Shown in pieces: positions 1-8,115 of a stretch of 64,000 nt of DNA (positions are counted from its first letter, which is position 1; each line of letters opens with the position of its first letter). A program made the translations under genes and the position numbers. The notes under the pieces are model-generated. The model did no database searches, was not told the origin of the DNA, and saw only the letters and a program-made list of their open reading frames with translations. Origin of the DNA: Chryseomicrobium aureum. GTDB lineage: Bacteria > Bacillota > Bacilli > Bacillales_A > Planococcaceae. The stretch is taken from the NCBI RefSeq assembly GCF_016909155.1, contig NZ_JAFBFG010000002.1, positions 62,001 to 126,000 of the forward strand. The letters run 5' to 3'.

Positions 1-9
1 TCCTTGCAT
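1..9 (-). CDS. 5' end of a gene cut by the window edge
   Basis: Only the first three codons (Met-Gln-Gly) of a leftward gene lie in the window. The call rests on a strong ribosome site, AAAGGAG, seven to eight bases before the ATG, and on the long structured leader ending in a U-tailed hairpin just upstream. The product cannot be read. Confidence 0.5.
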
Positions 10-29
10 AGACACTCCTTTCTTGCCAT

Positions 30-219
30 AAAAAAAGCCAGTCCAAAAAACCTCGTACAGGTTCTCTAGACTGGCGGATGATCTGAGGAAACATTCGGGA
101 ATGAATGGTGTCAGATTCGGCAGATTGTAATTGGTTTGTGTTCCGTAGAGCGTGAATGGTCACTGGCGAGTGACTCGGCGCTCATTACTTTCACTTTACC
201 GGACGCGTACCGGATTGTA
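30..219 (-). promoter_or_regulatory. structured leader with attenuator-like hairpin
   Basis: Read leftward, this leader can form four hairpins: CCGG arms at 199-213, GTCACT/AGTGAC at 159-174, ATCTGA/TCAGAT arms at 81-116 with an inner CATTC/GAATG stem, and a terminator-like stem GCCAGTC/GACTGGC at 37-75 with an inner AACCT/AGGTT stem, followed by seven U residues at 36-30. The U run ends about ten bases before the ribosome site of the next gene, which is the layout of a transcription attenuator. A TACAAT -10-like box lies at 219-214. It does not match the T-box, SAM, TPP, FMN or cobalamin consensus as I remember them, so the class is unknown. Confidence 0.5.
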
Positions 220-233
220 AATGAAAAAACGAA

Positions 234-554
234 CTACTCTGACAATTTTGTTTGATACTGTTCAGAATGCTTGTAAAGATCTTTCAAAGCAGACTGCAGG
301 GCGCTTCCAGCTTTCCCGAGATACTGCGTCTGGATAGCGCGAAGAGGCTCGTCAATACCGTCTCGCAAACTGTGACCCCGTAGCAAATGATGAACGAAAT
401 CTTGCCCGTGTTGCGTGGCGAGGGTACAGGAAGCTGCTACGATTACGCTATATTTCGAATCGATTTCTGCAGTAATCGTTAATGTTTCGTATAGGTTTTG
501 CGCAGCCATCCCAGCAGGTAGTCGCGCGTGACCGGCAATAAATAGAGTCTTCAT
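234..554 (-). CDS. DUF3870 domain protein
   Basis: This 106-residue protein opens with FIAGHARLPAGMAAQN and contains ITAEIDSKYSVIVAASCTLA, which I recognise as the DUF3870 family of Firmicutes. No biochemical role is established that I know of. Conserved features include an early His-Ala-Arg, an Asp/Glu-rich middle and a Cys in the CTLAT motif. The ATG follows a good ribosome site, GAAGGAG, at eight bases. There is no signal peptide or membrane segment, so it is probably cytosolic. It faces away from azoR and sits upstream of the edge gene on the same strand, separated from it by the structured leader. Confidence 0.75.
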   Translation of the reverse strand: MKTLFIAGHARLPAGMAAQNLYETLTITAEIDSKYSVIVAASCTLATQHGQDFVHHLLRGHSLRDGIDEPLRAIQTQYLGKAGSALQSALKDLYKHSEQYQTKLSE

Positions 555-686
555 CCAAGCACTCCTTCAAGAGTTTTCTTCAGTATAGCAAATCCTCGTT
601 TCCGGTGAGCGAATATCTTGAACTCGAACTACACGCATGGTAGGATGGCTTTTGTGATTATTTTTTGTAACCTAGGAGGAACTTGT

Positions 687-1325
687 ATGACAAACGTATT
701 ACTTGTAAAAGCTAACAATCGCCCAGACGGGATTTCAACTAAAATGTATAACACGTTCATGGAGTCGATTAAAGATACTAACGAGATGAACGTCCGTGTA
801 TTCGATGTATTTGAAGAGGATATGCCGTACTTCGGTCAGGACCTGTTCAACGCATTTGGAAAGATGCAAAATGAAGAAGAGCTGTCAGATGTTGAGCGTC
901 GTATTTTAGCTGCAAAGCAAAAAGCAATGGATGCTGTGTCAGAAGCAGACGTATTAGTATTTGCTTTCCCACTATGGAACTTAACGATTCCAGCAGCACT
1001 TCAAACATTTATTGATTATGTCTACTCTGCAGGATTTACATTCAAATATGATGCAACCGGCAATCTTGTTCAATTGATGCCAGAGAAGAAAGTCATTCTA
1101 TTGAACGCACGCGGTGGTCTATATTCTGCACCTGAGATGGCACCGATGGAAATGTCGTATAACTATATGCAAAACGTCTTTAACGGCGTCTTCGGTATGG
1201 AAATCATCGAGAACGTGATCATCGAAGGACACAATGCAAACCCGCAACAAGCAGAAGCAATTATTGCAGAAGGTCTAACACGCGTACAAGCAGTCGCACA
1301 ACGTTTGATTGCACAACACGCTTAA
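687..1325 (+). CDS. azoR: FMN-dependent NADH-azoreductase
   Basis: A 212-residue flavodoxin-fold quinone/azo reductase, expected to reduce quinones and azo compounds with NADH through bound FMN in the cytosol and so limit thiol and electrophile stress. Support comes from the N-terminal strand NVLLVKANNRP, the FMN-phosphate region, the conserved FAFPLWNLTIPAALQTFIDY segment around residues 91-110, and the NARGG motif near 140. Length matches Bacillus AzoR1 and AzoR2 (about 210). An upstream in-frame codon would add 23 residues, but the ATG used here has an AGGAGG site at the right distance and starts at the family's usual point. It is a single-gene unit with its own terminator. Confidence 0.93.
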   Translation: MTNVLLVKANNRPDGISTKMYNTFMESIKDTNEMNVRVFDVFEEDMPYFGQDLFNAFGKMQNEEELSDVERRILAAKQKAMDAVSEADVLVFAFPLWNLTIPAALQTFIDYVYSAGFTFKYDATGNLVQLMPEKKVILLNARGGLYSAPEMAPMEMSYNYMQNVFNGVFGMEIIENVIIEGHNANPQQAEAIIAEGLTRVQAVAQRLIAQHA

Positions 1326-1331
1326 TTAGGA

Positions 1332-1357
1332 GGGAGGACTGGTTCCTCTCTTTTTTT
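1332..1357 (+). terminator. Rho-independent terminator after azoR
   Basis: A GGGAGGA/TCCTCTC stem with one G-U pair is followed by seven T residues directly after the azoR stop. Confidence 0.75.
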
Positions 1358-1458
1358 GCGCCAAAAGCCCTGTGAATCCTTCGTTTGCTTGTCAAATAAC
1401 AGGGGTAAAGGTATAGTTGTAACCGAAGTTTATTTTTTACGCGAAGGGATGAGGAAAC

Positions 1459-2271
1459 GTGTCGTTAACTCCCGAGCAGCGCATTGAGCTGCATGAATTT
1501 AACAACTTAACAAAGTCACTCAGTTTTAATATGTACGATATCTGTTATACGGGCACAAAAGAAGAACGTGAACGCTACATCCAGTATATCGATGAACAAT
1601 ACAACGCAGACCGTTTAACAGCGATCTTGACAAAAGTTACAGAAATCATTGGAGCGCACGTGTTGAACGTCGCAAAACAAGATTACATTCCGCAAGGTGC
1701 TAGTGTGACGATGCTCGTTTCAGAAGGACCGGTTGAATCGGCGCCTAAAGAGCAGTTCGAAGAGTCGCCAGGACCGATTCCAGAAACAGTAGTTATGCAC
1801 TTGGATAAGTCTCACGTGACTGTGCATACGTATCCGGAATACCACCCGAATGAAGGGATTAGTACGTTCCGCGCAGACATTGATGTGTCGACATGTGGGG
1901 AAATTTCGCCATTAAAAGCGCTGAACTATATGATTCATTCATTTGATACAGATATTATGACGATCGACTACCGTGTCCGTGGATTTACGCGTGACAAAAC
2001 GGGGCACAAATTGTTCATCGATCACGAAATCAATTCGATTCAGAATTATATTCCGGAAGATATACAGGAGCAGTTCAACATGATTGATGTGAACATCTTC
2101 CAAGAAAACATCTTCCATACAAAAGCGAAACTAAAAGACTTTGACTTGAACAATTACTTGTTCGGGAAGAAGAAAGAAGATCTGACTGCAGAAGAGCAGC
2201 AGAAAATCGAAGCCCAGCTGAAGATGGAAATGGATGAAATCTTCTATGGTAAGAATATCGTAAAGAAATAA
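1459..2271 (+). CDS. speD: S-adenosylmethionine decarboxylase proenzyme (E. coli type)
   Basis: Makes decarboxylated SAM, the aminopropyl donor for spermidine synthesis. The 270-residue protein tracks the E. coli-type enzyme: [19 protein letters not shown] near the start, [15 protein letters not shown], then [17 protein letters not shown]. Self-cleavage is expected before Ser118 of LDKSH, which becomes the pyruvoyl cofactor. [20 protein letters not shown] and the [12 protein letters not shown] block are also present. It is about twice the length of the short (~126 aa) SpeD of B. subtilis. The start is GTG with AAGGGATGAGG upstream. It stands alone between its own terminator and that of azoR; no speE is visible here. 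Confidence 0.95.
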   Translation: MSLTPEQRIELHEFNNLTKSLSFNMYDICYTGTKEERERYIQYIDEQYNADRLTAILTKVTEIIGAHVLNVAKQDYIPQGASVTMLVSEGPVESAPKEQFEESPGPIPETVVMHLDKSHVTVHTYPEYHPNEGISTFRADIDVSTCGEISPLKALNYMIHSFDTDIMTIDYRVRGFTRDKTGHKLFIDHEINSIQNYIPEDIQEQFNMIDVNIFQENIFHTKAKLKDFDLNNYLFGKKKEDLTAEEQQKIEAQLKMEMDEIFYGKNIVKK

Positions 2272-2278
2272 GAAGGAT

Positions 2279-2309
2279 CGGATTTCTCTTAGGAGAAGTC
2301 CGTTTTTTT
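2279..2309 (+). terminator. terminator after speD
   Basis: A perfect ten-base stem, CGGATTTCTC/GAGAAGTCCG, with a TTAG loop (one G-U) is followed by seven T residues. Confidence 0.92.
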
Positions 2310-2379
2310 GTTTGATTGTCTCTATTTCGAGAAGTTTGGTATGCTAAATAGTAGAATTTAGCAGAAAGGGTGAGGAGAG

Positions 2380-3336
2380 ATGAAGGTATTTGCAACAAGA
2401 AAGCTTCCTGAAGAGATAGTGAAGAAGTTGGAACAACACGTGGAGTACAACGAGTGGCATTCAGCAGAACAGCCGATGACGAAAGAGCAAATAGTCGATG
2501 CTGTAAAGGATGTAGATGGCATCATCAGTGTATTGTCCGATCCATTAGATAAAGAGGTGCTTGAATCGGCACCAAACGTAAAGGTGATCAGCCAGCTTGC
2601 AGTCGGCTTTAACAATATCGATGTGGAGGAAGCGACAAAGCGCAGTATCCGTGTCACGAACACACCTGACGTATTAACAAACGCGACGGCGGATTTGACG
2701 TTTGCGTTATTACTTGCAGCTGCACGAAAGTTAAGTGCAGCGAGTAAAGAGGTCCGTGAAGGAGAGTGGAAGTCTTGGTCGCTTTTACAGCTTGCAGGAA
2801 AAGAGCTCAGCGGTTCGACGATCGGTATTTTAGGATTCGGACGAATTGGACAAGCCGTGGCACGTCGAGCAAAAGGGTTTGACATGGACGTCATTTACTG
2901 GAACCGGTCTAAGAAGCCAGAAGCGGAACAAGCCATTGGGGCAACCTATCATGAACTCAAAGACGTACTGAAGCAAGCCGATTTTCTGGTCATCATGCTG
3001 CCATTTGCACCGGAATTAAAGTATTTAATTGGTGCAGAAGAACTTGCTTTGATGAAAGAAGATGCCATTGTTGTGAATACGGCACGTGGGGGCTTAGTGG
3101 ATGAAGCTGCATTATATGAAGCCTTGAAGAACGGAAAGCTTGGTGCAGCAGCGCTTGATGTATTTGAGCAAGAGCCTGTGCCAACCGATCATCCTCTTCT
3201 CACACTTCCAAATGTAGAAGTGGCTCCGCATATAGGGAGCTCTACGATTGCAACCCGTATGGAAATGGCCGACTTAACTGTACGGAATTTGTTGGCAGTC
3301 TTACAAAATAAAGAGCCTGAGACCCCAGTGAATTAA
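2380..3336 (+). CDS. D-2-hydroxyacid dehydrogenase (glyoxylate/hydroxypyruvate reductase-like)
   Basis: A cytosolic NAD(P)-dependent oxidoreductase of the D-isomer-specific 2-hydroxyacid dehydrogenase family, 318 residues. The N-terminal catalytic half carries SQLAVGFNNID; the nucleotide-binding half has GILGFGRIGQAVARRAKGF (Rossmann glycine motif) near residue 150. The catalytic Arg lies in NTARGGLVDEAAL near 230, the Glu in ALDVFEQEPV, and the His in EVAPHIGSST. The pattern is closest to glyoxylate/hydroxypyruvate (GRHPR-like) reductases, but the real substrate cannot be fixed. Glycerate kinases occur 26 kb away. The ATG has a GGTGAGGAG site. The next gene follows after 72 bases without an obvious terminator. 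Confidence 0.9.
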   Translation: MKVFATRKLPEEIVKKLEQHVEYNEWHSAEQPMTKEQIVDAVKDVDGIISVLSDPLDKEVLESAPNVKVISQLAVGFNNIDVEEATKRSIRVTNTPDVLTNATADLTFALLLAAARKLSAASKEVREGEWKSWSLLQLAGKELSGSTIGILGFGRIGQAVARRAKGFDMDVIYWNRSKKPEAEQAIGATYHELKDVLKQADFLVIMLPFAPELKYLIGAEELALMKEDAIVVNTARGGLVDEAALYEALKNGKLGAAALDVFEQEPVPTDHPLLTLPNVEVAPHIGSSTIATRMEMADLTVRNLLAVLQNKEPETPVN

Positions 3337-3408
3337 TTGGGCATTGCGATTTATTTCGAATTCCGTTATAGTAGCGGCAGGAAATGATAGAAAAAGGAGT
3401 ATCAGACA

Positions 3409-4566
3409 ATGAAAGAACAATTGCAACGTCATCTAGAAGAAATCCAACAAGATCTATGGAGCATGAGCGACCACTTGTACCACAACCCAGAACTTGGTGA
3501 TCAAGAATTTGAATCAATGACACTACTAACTGATTTTTTAGCGCGCCATGATTTCCAAGTTGAAAAAGGAATCGTCAACCGTCCGACCGCCTTTAAAGCG
3601 ACCTACGACAGTGGCCTTCCAGGACCGACGATTGCATTTTTGGCAGAGTACGACGCTCTTCCGGGAATTGGTCACGGGTGCGGGCACAATATGATTGGAA
3701 CAATGGGTGTCGGCGCTGGAGTTTTGCTCTCCAAAGTAGTAGCTGATACGGGTGGGAAGATCTATGTTCTCGGGACTCCAGCAGAAGAAACAAACGGTGC
3801 TAAAGTCGATATGGCGGAACAAGGGGTCTTTGAAGATATTGATGCAGCAATGATGCTTCACCCTGCTGATGAATCTTATGAAAGTGGCGACTCTCTTGCA
3901 ATGGATGCGATTCAGTTCGATTACACAGGCCGTCCAAGTCACGCTGCAGCATCCCCGGAAAAAGGGATTAACGCATTAGACGCAGTCCTTCAATTGTTTA
4001 ATGGAATCAACGCACTCCGTCAACATGTACAATCAGATGTACGCATTCATGGGATTATCACAGAAGGTGGAAAAGCGGCAAACGTTGTACCGGAATTTGC
4101 ATCTGCTCAGTTTTATGTTCGCGCATCTGAACGAGCGTATTTAAATGAAGTCGTAGAAAAGGTAAAAGCAATTGCACACGGTGCTGCACAAATGACGGGC
4201 GCTACACTCGAAATGCATAATTATGAATTGAGCTATGATGATATGCAAACAAATCATACTTTATCGAAACGATTTACACAGAATTTACTAGCAGTGGGAA
4301 CTGAAACAGTTCATCCGGCGAAAGATTCATACGGCTCACTCGATATGGGGAATGTCAGTCATGTCTGCCCGTCTATTCATCCGTATATCGGTCTTGATTC
4401 TCCTGGACTTGTATTCCACACACAGGAACTAGCTGACTTAACAATCACCGATAACTCTCATCACGTCTTGAGTCGCGGAGCACTATCCATGGCGTTGACA
4501 GGGTTTGACTTATTGTCAGATGCTGAATTGATGCGCCAAGTGAAAGCGGAGTTCGCACAAAAATAA
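3409..4566 (+). CDS. M20-family amidohydrolase (AbgB/PM20D2-like)
   Basis: A zinc-type amidohydrolase of 385 residues that should cleave an amide or peptide bond to a small amino acid. The metal-site segment FLAEYDALPGIGHGCGHNM (residues about 77-95) and GTPAEETNGAKVDM are typical of the M20 subgroup containing p-aminobenzoyl-glutamate hydrolase subunits and PM20D2-like dipeptidases. The dimerisation lid holds GRPSHAAASPEKGINALDAV. There is no signal peptide. A terminator separates it from the polar amino acid ABC importer, but co-orientation suggests a peptide or acyl-amino-acid source for that system. It is one of three M20-type enzymes in the window. Confidence 0.88.
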   Translation: MKEQLQRHLEEIQQDLWSMSDHLYHNPELGDQEFESMTLLTDFLARHDFQVEKGIVNRPTAFKATYDSGLPGPTIAFLAEYDALPGIGHGCGHNMIGTMGVGAGVLLSKVVADTGGKIYVLGTPAEETNGAKVDMAEQGVFEDIDAAMMLHPADESYESGDSLAMDAIQFDYTGRPSHAAASPEKGINALDAVLQLFNGINALRQHVQSDVRIHGIITEGGKAANVVPEFASAQFYVRASERAYLNEVVEKVKAIAHGAAQMTGATLEMHNYELSYDDMQTNHTLSKRFTQNLLAVGTETVHPAKDSYGSLDMGNVSHVCPSIHPYIGLDSPGLVFHTQELADLTITDNSHHVLSRGALSMALTGFDLLSDAELMRQVKAEFAQK

Positions 4567-4579
4567 AAATCTCTACTGT

Positions 4580-4608
4580 CTGATACATTGTGTATCAGGC
4601 TATTTTTT
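4580..4608 (+). terminator. terminator after M20 gene
   Basis: CTGATACA/TGTATCAG with a three-base loop is followed by GCTA and a run of six T residues. Confidence 0.85.
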
Positions 4609-4722
4609 ATGACGAATAGTCTGAATAATAAAACTTCAACAGGACTGTATACAAATGCAAAATACCGTGTTATTATACATTTTATCGAATAACTATACAT
4701 TATAAATTAGGAGATGAAGATT

Positions 4723-5496
4723 ATGAAAAAGATACTTACAGGTATAGCACTTCTTTTAGTCCTGTTTTTAGCAGCATGTGGTTCAACAGAAGAGGGGGCT
4801 ACAAGTTCAGAAGGCTCTTCAGAAGAAACAACAAAATTAGTAATGGGAACATCAGCAGACTTTCCACCATTTGAATCCGTAGATGCTTCAGGTGAAATCA
4901 TTGGATTTGATATTGATCTAGCAAATGCAATCGCAGAAGAACTTGGTGTTGAACTTGAAGTACGCGATATGAAGTTTGACGGATTAATCGGTGCTCTTCA
5001 ATCAGACCGTATCGACTTTGTTATGTCAGGGATGTCCGCTACAGACGAGCGTAAAGAAAACGTTGATTTCTCAACAGAATATCATCGCTCGGGTGAAATG
5101 TTCTTATCTTTGAAAGACGCTGGGATTGAAAGCATCGAAGATTTAGAAGGAAAAACGTTAGGGGTTCAACTTGGAACGATCCAAGAACAAGGTGCTCGTA
5201 AAATCCAAGAAGAGTATGGATTTGAAATCAAGCCAATTGATAGCTCATCCATCATGATTCAAGAACTTCTTTCAAACCGTGTGGATGCGATCTATATCGA
5301 CAAGGCAGTAGGGGTTGGCTATCAGAAAGAGCAGGACCTTGCCGGATTTGATGATCCAACATCTGCATCACCAGGAATGGCTGCAGCTTTCCCAAAAGGA
5401 AGCGAGCTTGTTGAAGAGGTAAATGCAGCACTTGCTACTCTTGAAGAGAACGGCACATTACAAGAATTAAAAGACAAGTGGTTGTCAGAAGAATAG
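4723..5496 (+). CDS. polar amino acid ABC transporter, substrate-binding lipoprotein
   Basis: The extracellular binding protein of a polar amino acid importer, lipid-anchored to the membrane. The signal peptide ends in a lipobox, FLAAC, with a Ser/Thr/Glu-rich linker after it. The mature part starts LVMGTSADFPPFE and continues with GFDIDLANAIAEELG, MSATDERKENVDFSTEY and LGVQLGTIQEQ, the type-3 solute-binding fold. Arg of TDERKE and Asp near AIYIDKAV are the usual ligand contacts. An ATG nine bases upstream is rejected because it touches the ribosome site; this ATG is nine bases from TTAGGAG. The substrate (arginine, cystine, glutamine) is not decidable by eye. First gene of a three-gene operon. 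Confidence 0.9.
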   Translation: MKKILTGIALLLVLFLAACGSTEEGATSSEGSSEETTKLVMGTSADFPPFESVDASGEIIGFDIDLANAIAEELGVELEVRDMKFDGLIGALQSDRIDFVMSGMSATDERKENVDFSTEYHRSGEMFLSLKDAGIESIEDLEGKTLGVQLGTIQEQGARKIQEEYGFEIKPIDSSSIMIQELLSNRVDAIYIDKAVGVGYQKEQDLAGFDDPTSASPGMAAAFPKGSELVEEVNAALATLEENGTLQELKDKWLSEE

Positions 5497-5512
5497 AAAG
5501 GCGGGGTAAGGC

Positions 5513-6172
5513 ATGAATTTGGACTTTAGCCAAATCGTGCCTTATATTCCTTTTATGCTACAAGGAATATGGGTCACGTTGCAACTCGTTATTGTTGCAC
5601 TTATTTTTGGATTTATTTTAGGGACATTGATTGCCCTCGTAAAAATTATGAACAATCGCTTCTTGCGCTTTTTGGCAGATGCGTATACATCGGTGTTCCG
5701 TGGAACGCCTTTAATCCTTCAATTAATGATTATTTATTTCGCTGTCCCGCAGTTGACGGGCTATGATATTCCGACATTTCTAGCGGCAGTTCTTGCATTT
5801 GGTTTAAACTCAGCTGCCTACATTTCTGAAATCATTCGTGCAGGTATTCAAGCCGTCGATAAAGGACAGATGGAAGCAGCAATGGCTTTAGGAATTCCGT
5901 ACAAGCCGGCGATGAAAGACTTGATTCTTCCGCAAGCGATGAAAAATATTCTCCCGGCTCTTATGAATGAATTCATCACGTTGACGAAGGAGTCAGCGCT
6001 TGTTTCGACAATCAGTTATATGGACTTGATGCGTCGTGCACAAGTTGTTGGGTCGGATATTTACCGTAACTTTGAGCCCTTATTATTTGTTGGACTCATT
6101 TACTACATGCTCGTAATGGGCCTTACACTAATCGGCAAGAAGCTAGAAAAGAGGTTGAGACAAGGTGATTAA
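5513..6172 (+). CDS. polar amino acid ABC transporter permease
   Basis: The membrane subunit of the importer, 219 residues with about five transmembrane helices. It carries the HisM/GlnP-type signature: [19 protein letters not shown], then [20 protein letters not shown] with the EAA-type loop [22 protein letters not shown], which contacts the ATPase. It ends four residues past a KKLEKRLR tail. It begins 16 bases after the binding-protein stop and overlaps the ATPase gene by eight bases, so the three genes are one translationally coupled unit. Confidence 0.93.
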   Translation: MNLDFSQIVPYIPFMLQGIWVTLQLVIVALIFGFILGTLIALVKIMNNRFLRFLADAYTSVFRGTPLILQLMIIYFAVPQLTGYDIPTFLAAVLAFGLNSAAYISEIIRAGIQAVDKGQMEAAMALGIPYKPAMKDLILPQAMKNILPALMNEFITLTKESALVSTISYMDLMRRAQVVGSDIYRNFEPLLFVGLIYYMLVMGLTLIGKKLEKRLRQGD

Positions 6173-6884
6173 TATACAATCCGTTTCGAAAAAATTTGGG
6201 TCGAATCAAGTATTGACCAACATCTCGACAATGATTCAGCCCGGAGAAGTGGTGGCAGTAATTGGACCTTCAGGATCAGGGAAGTCGACGCTTCTTCGTT
6301 GTATCAACTTGTTAGAAAAGCCTTCGGAAGGAGATATCACATACAAAGGAGAATCTCTTGCCAAGACGAAGAATCTTTCCGCTGTTCGTGCGAAAATCGG
6401 TATGGTATTTCAGCACTTTCACTTGTTCCCGCATATGACAGTACTAGAGAATCTGACGTATGCACCGATGCAAGTGAAGAAGCTTTCAAAAGCCGCGGCG
6501 GAAGAAAAGGGACGCGCATTACTGAAACAAGTCGGTCTTAGTGAAAAAGAAAAGGCCTATCCGTCTCAGTTATCAGGTGGTCAGAAGCAACGTGTAGCGA
6601 TTGCACGTGCCTTGGCTATGGAACCAGAGGTCATGCTGTTTGATGAACCTACCTCTGCACTAGATCCAGAGATGGTAAAAGAGGTATTGATGGTAATGAA
6701 GGATCTTGCACATACGGGAATGACGATGGTCATAGTGACGCATGAGATGGGATTCGCTCGAGAAGTAGCGGATCGCATCGTATTCCTAGATCATGGGCAA
6801 CTAGTAGAAGAAGCAGCACCAGCAGAATTCTTCTCGGCACCAAAATCTGCCCGTGCACGTGATTTCTTAGAGAAAGTACTATAA
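6165..6884 (+). CDS. polar amino acid ABC transporter ATP-binding protein
   Basis: The cytosolic ATPase that powers the preceding importer, 239 residues. Walker A is GPSGSGKST (about residues 35-43), the Q-loop lies in [15 protein letters not shown], the signature is [16 protein letters not shown], Walker B is [12 protein letters not shown], and the switch histidine is in VTHEMGFA. All belong to the GlnQ/HisP class of polar amino acid ATPases. The start is GTG inside the permease gene with GAGG upstream, consistent with coupled translation. The protein ends ARDFLEKVL, as usual for the class. Confidence 0.94.
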   Translation: MINIQSVSKKFGSNQVLTNISTMIQPGEVVAVIGPSGSGKSTLLRCINLLEKPSEGDITYKGESLAKTKNLSAVRAKIGMVFQHFHLFPHMTVLENLTYAPMQVKKLSKAAAEEKGRALLKQVGLSEKEKAYPSQLSGGQKQRVAIARALAMEPEVMLFDEPTSALDPEMVKEVLMVMKDLAHTGMTMVIVTHEMGFAREVADRIVFLDHGQLVEEAAPAEFFSAPKSARARDFLEKVL

Positions 6885-6890
6885 CGAGTT

Positions 6891-6955
6891 TTTGACCCCT
6901 GGGGTTGTCTCGCTAACCAAGTGAACTTGGCATTGAGGCAGCCCCAGGGGTCAAA
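6891..6955. repeat. long inverted repeat between convergent genes
   Basis: Arms of 21 bases (6891-6911 and 6935-6955) match at 19 positions, with the mismatches forming G-U pairs; they contain GACCCCTGGGG and its complement. The loop holds a second stem, CCAAG/CTTGG, at 6917-6930. It fills the space between the ABC ATPase and the PfkB gene, which converge on it. The flanking U runs are weak on both strands, so it is either an unusual bidirectional terminator or a mobile repeat. Confidence 0.7.
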
Positions 6956-6958
6956 TTC

Positions 6959-7894
6959 TTACAAGTCTTCGATTTCTTCGAGTCGAGGCATAGCGGTCAA
7001 AGCACCTTGCTTCGTTGCGCATAAAGCCCCAAGTTTATTTCCAAACATTGCGCATTCTAACACATCCGCGTGCGTTTCTGGAAACCCATAGTGGAAAACA
7101 TGATATAGGACTCCTGCAATAAACGCATCCCCAGCGCCTGTTGTATCAACAGGGACTACTGGTGTTACCGGTGCATGGATCTGTTGCCCATCCACTAAAC
7201 AAATCGTTCCATTCTCACCATCTGTTAAAAATACGAGTGGAATCGAATACTTTTGAAGACGCTCGATCCCTTCTTCAAAGTCCTCTGTCTCCATCAAGAA
7301 GTACATCTCTTCACGTGTCATCTTCACCATATGAGAACGATTCATAAACTCAATGATTGTCTCGCGGCAACGCTCTTCAGACTCCCAGCGAAGTGGACGT
7401 ACATTGACGTCAAAGGACAATAAAACGCCTTTATCACGTGCCAGTTCAACCGCACGGCGAGTCGTTTCCAGAGCTACTGGATGAAACATTGTGCCTGAAC
7501 AAAAGTGGAATGTGACGGCCTGTTCAAACGCTTCTTCCTGCAAATGCTCGGGTTTTACTTGTATATCTGGAGTTGGATCAATATAGTTTGCAAAAATCCG
7601 ATCCGACTCTTCTGTTAAATGAACATAGACCGAAGTGGCACGTTTCTCAGGAGCAAATACTGCATGTTGAAGGTCAACACCTTCTTCATCCATCTGAGCA
7701 CGTACAAAATCCGACACCTCGTCGTCTCCTGTAATCGTAATAAAACGTGAAGGAAGTCCGAGGCGACTAGCACCTGCTGCAACATTCACTGTTGCCCCTC
7801 CAAGGTACAAATCGAATTCTTTATTTTCATGGCTTCTGGCGATGTAGTCGATAAATGCATCTCCGTAGCTTAGAACATAGCGAGTCTGTGACAA
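6959..7894 (-). CDS. PfkB-family carbohydrate kinase (fructokinase-like)
   Basis: A cytosolic sugar kinase of the ribokinase/PfkB family, 311 residues. The first signature region is FDLYLGGATVNVAAGASRLG (about 28-47), and the second signature with the catalytic Asp and anion hole is DTTGAGDAF (250-258). The NVRPLRW block resembles fructokinases and 5-dehydro-2-deoxygluconokinases, so the exact sugar is uncertain. The start is TTG: AAGGAG lies eight bases upstream, and the reading frame N-terminus SQTRYVLSYGDAFIDY fits the family's first strand. It is a lone gene convergent with the ABC operon and divergent from cstA copy 1. Confidence 0.87.
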   Translation of the reverse strand: MSQTRYVLSYGDAFIDYIARSHENKEFDLYLGGATVNVAAGASRLGLPSRFITITGDDEVSDFVRAQMDEEGVDLQHAVFAPEKRATSVYVHLTEESDRIFANYIDPTPDIQVKPEHLQEEAFEQAVTFHFCSGTMFHPVALETTRRAVELARDKGVLLSFDVNVRPLRWESEERCRETIIEFMNRSHMVKMTREEMYFLMETEDFEEGIERLQKYSIPLVFLTDGENGTICLVDGQQIHAPVTPVVPVDTTGAGDAFIAGVLYHVFHYGFPETHADVLECAMFGNKLGALCATKQGALTAMPRLEEIEDL

Positions 7895-8115
7895 ACCTAA
7901 ACGCTCCTTGTAAAATCATTTTCCGTCTAGTATAGCAGAAAATAGCTGTTATTTAAGAGATTTGGTTTCTTCAGACTGTTCCGACAAACAGTAGTTACAC
8001 CATTTAAATCAAAGTAGTACTAAGTAAATAGTTATAAAGGGTCTAAAGGACCATGAAGAGAAGATTAAAAAATGATAGAATTCAAATTGTTCAAAAAAAT
8101 AGAAGGAGGAGTAGA

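Noticed and set aside
1-219. T-box or known riboswitch in the left-edge leader
   Set aside because: No AGGGTGGNACCGCG T-box core and no match to SAM, TPP, FMN, lysine or cobalamin cores; left as unknown.
2358-2894. A 178-residue frame antisense to the hydroxyacid dehydrogenase
   Set aside because: Shadow frame; Ser/Thr-rich, typical of an antisense reading of a real gene.
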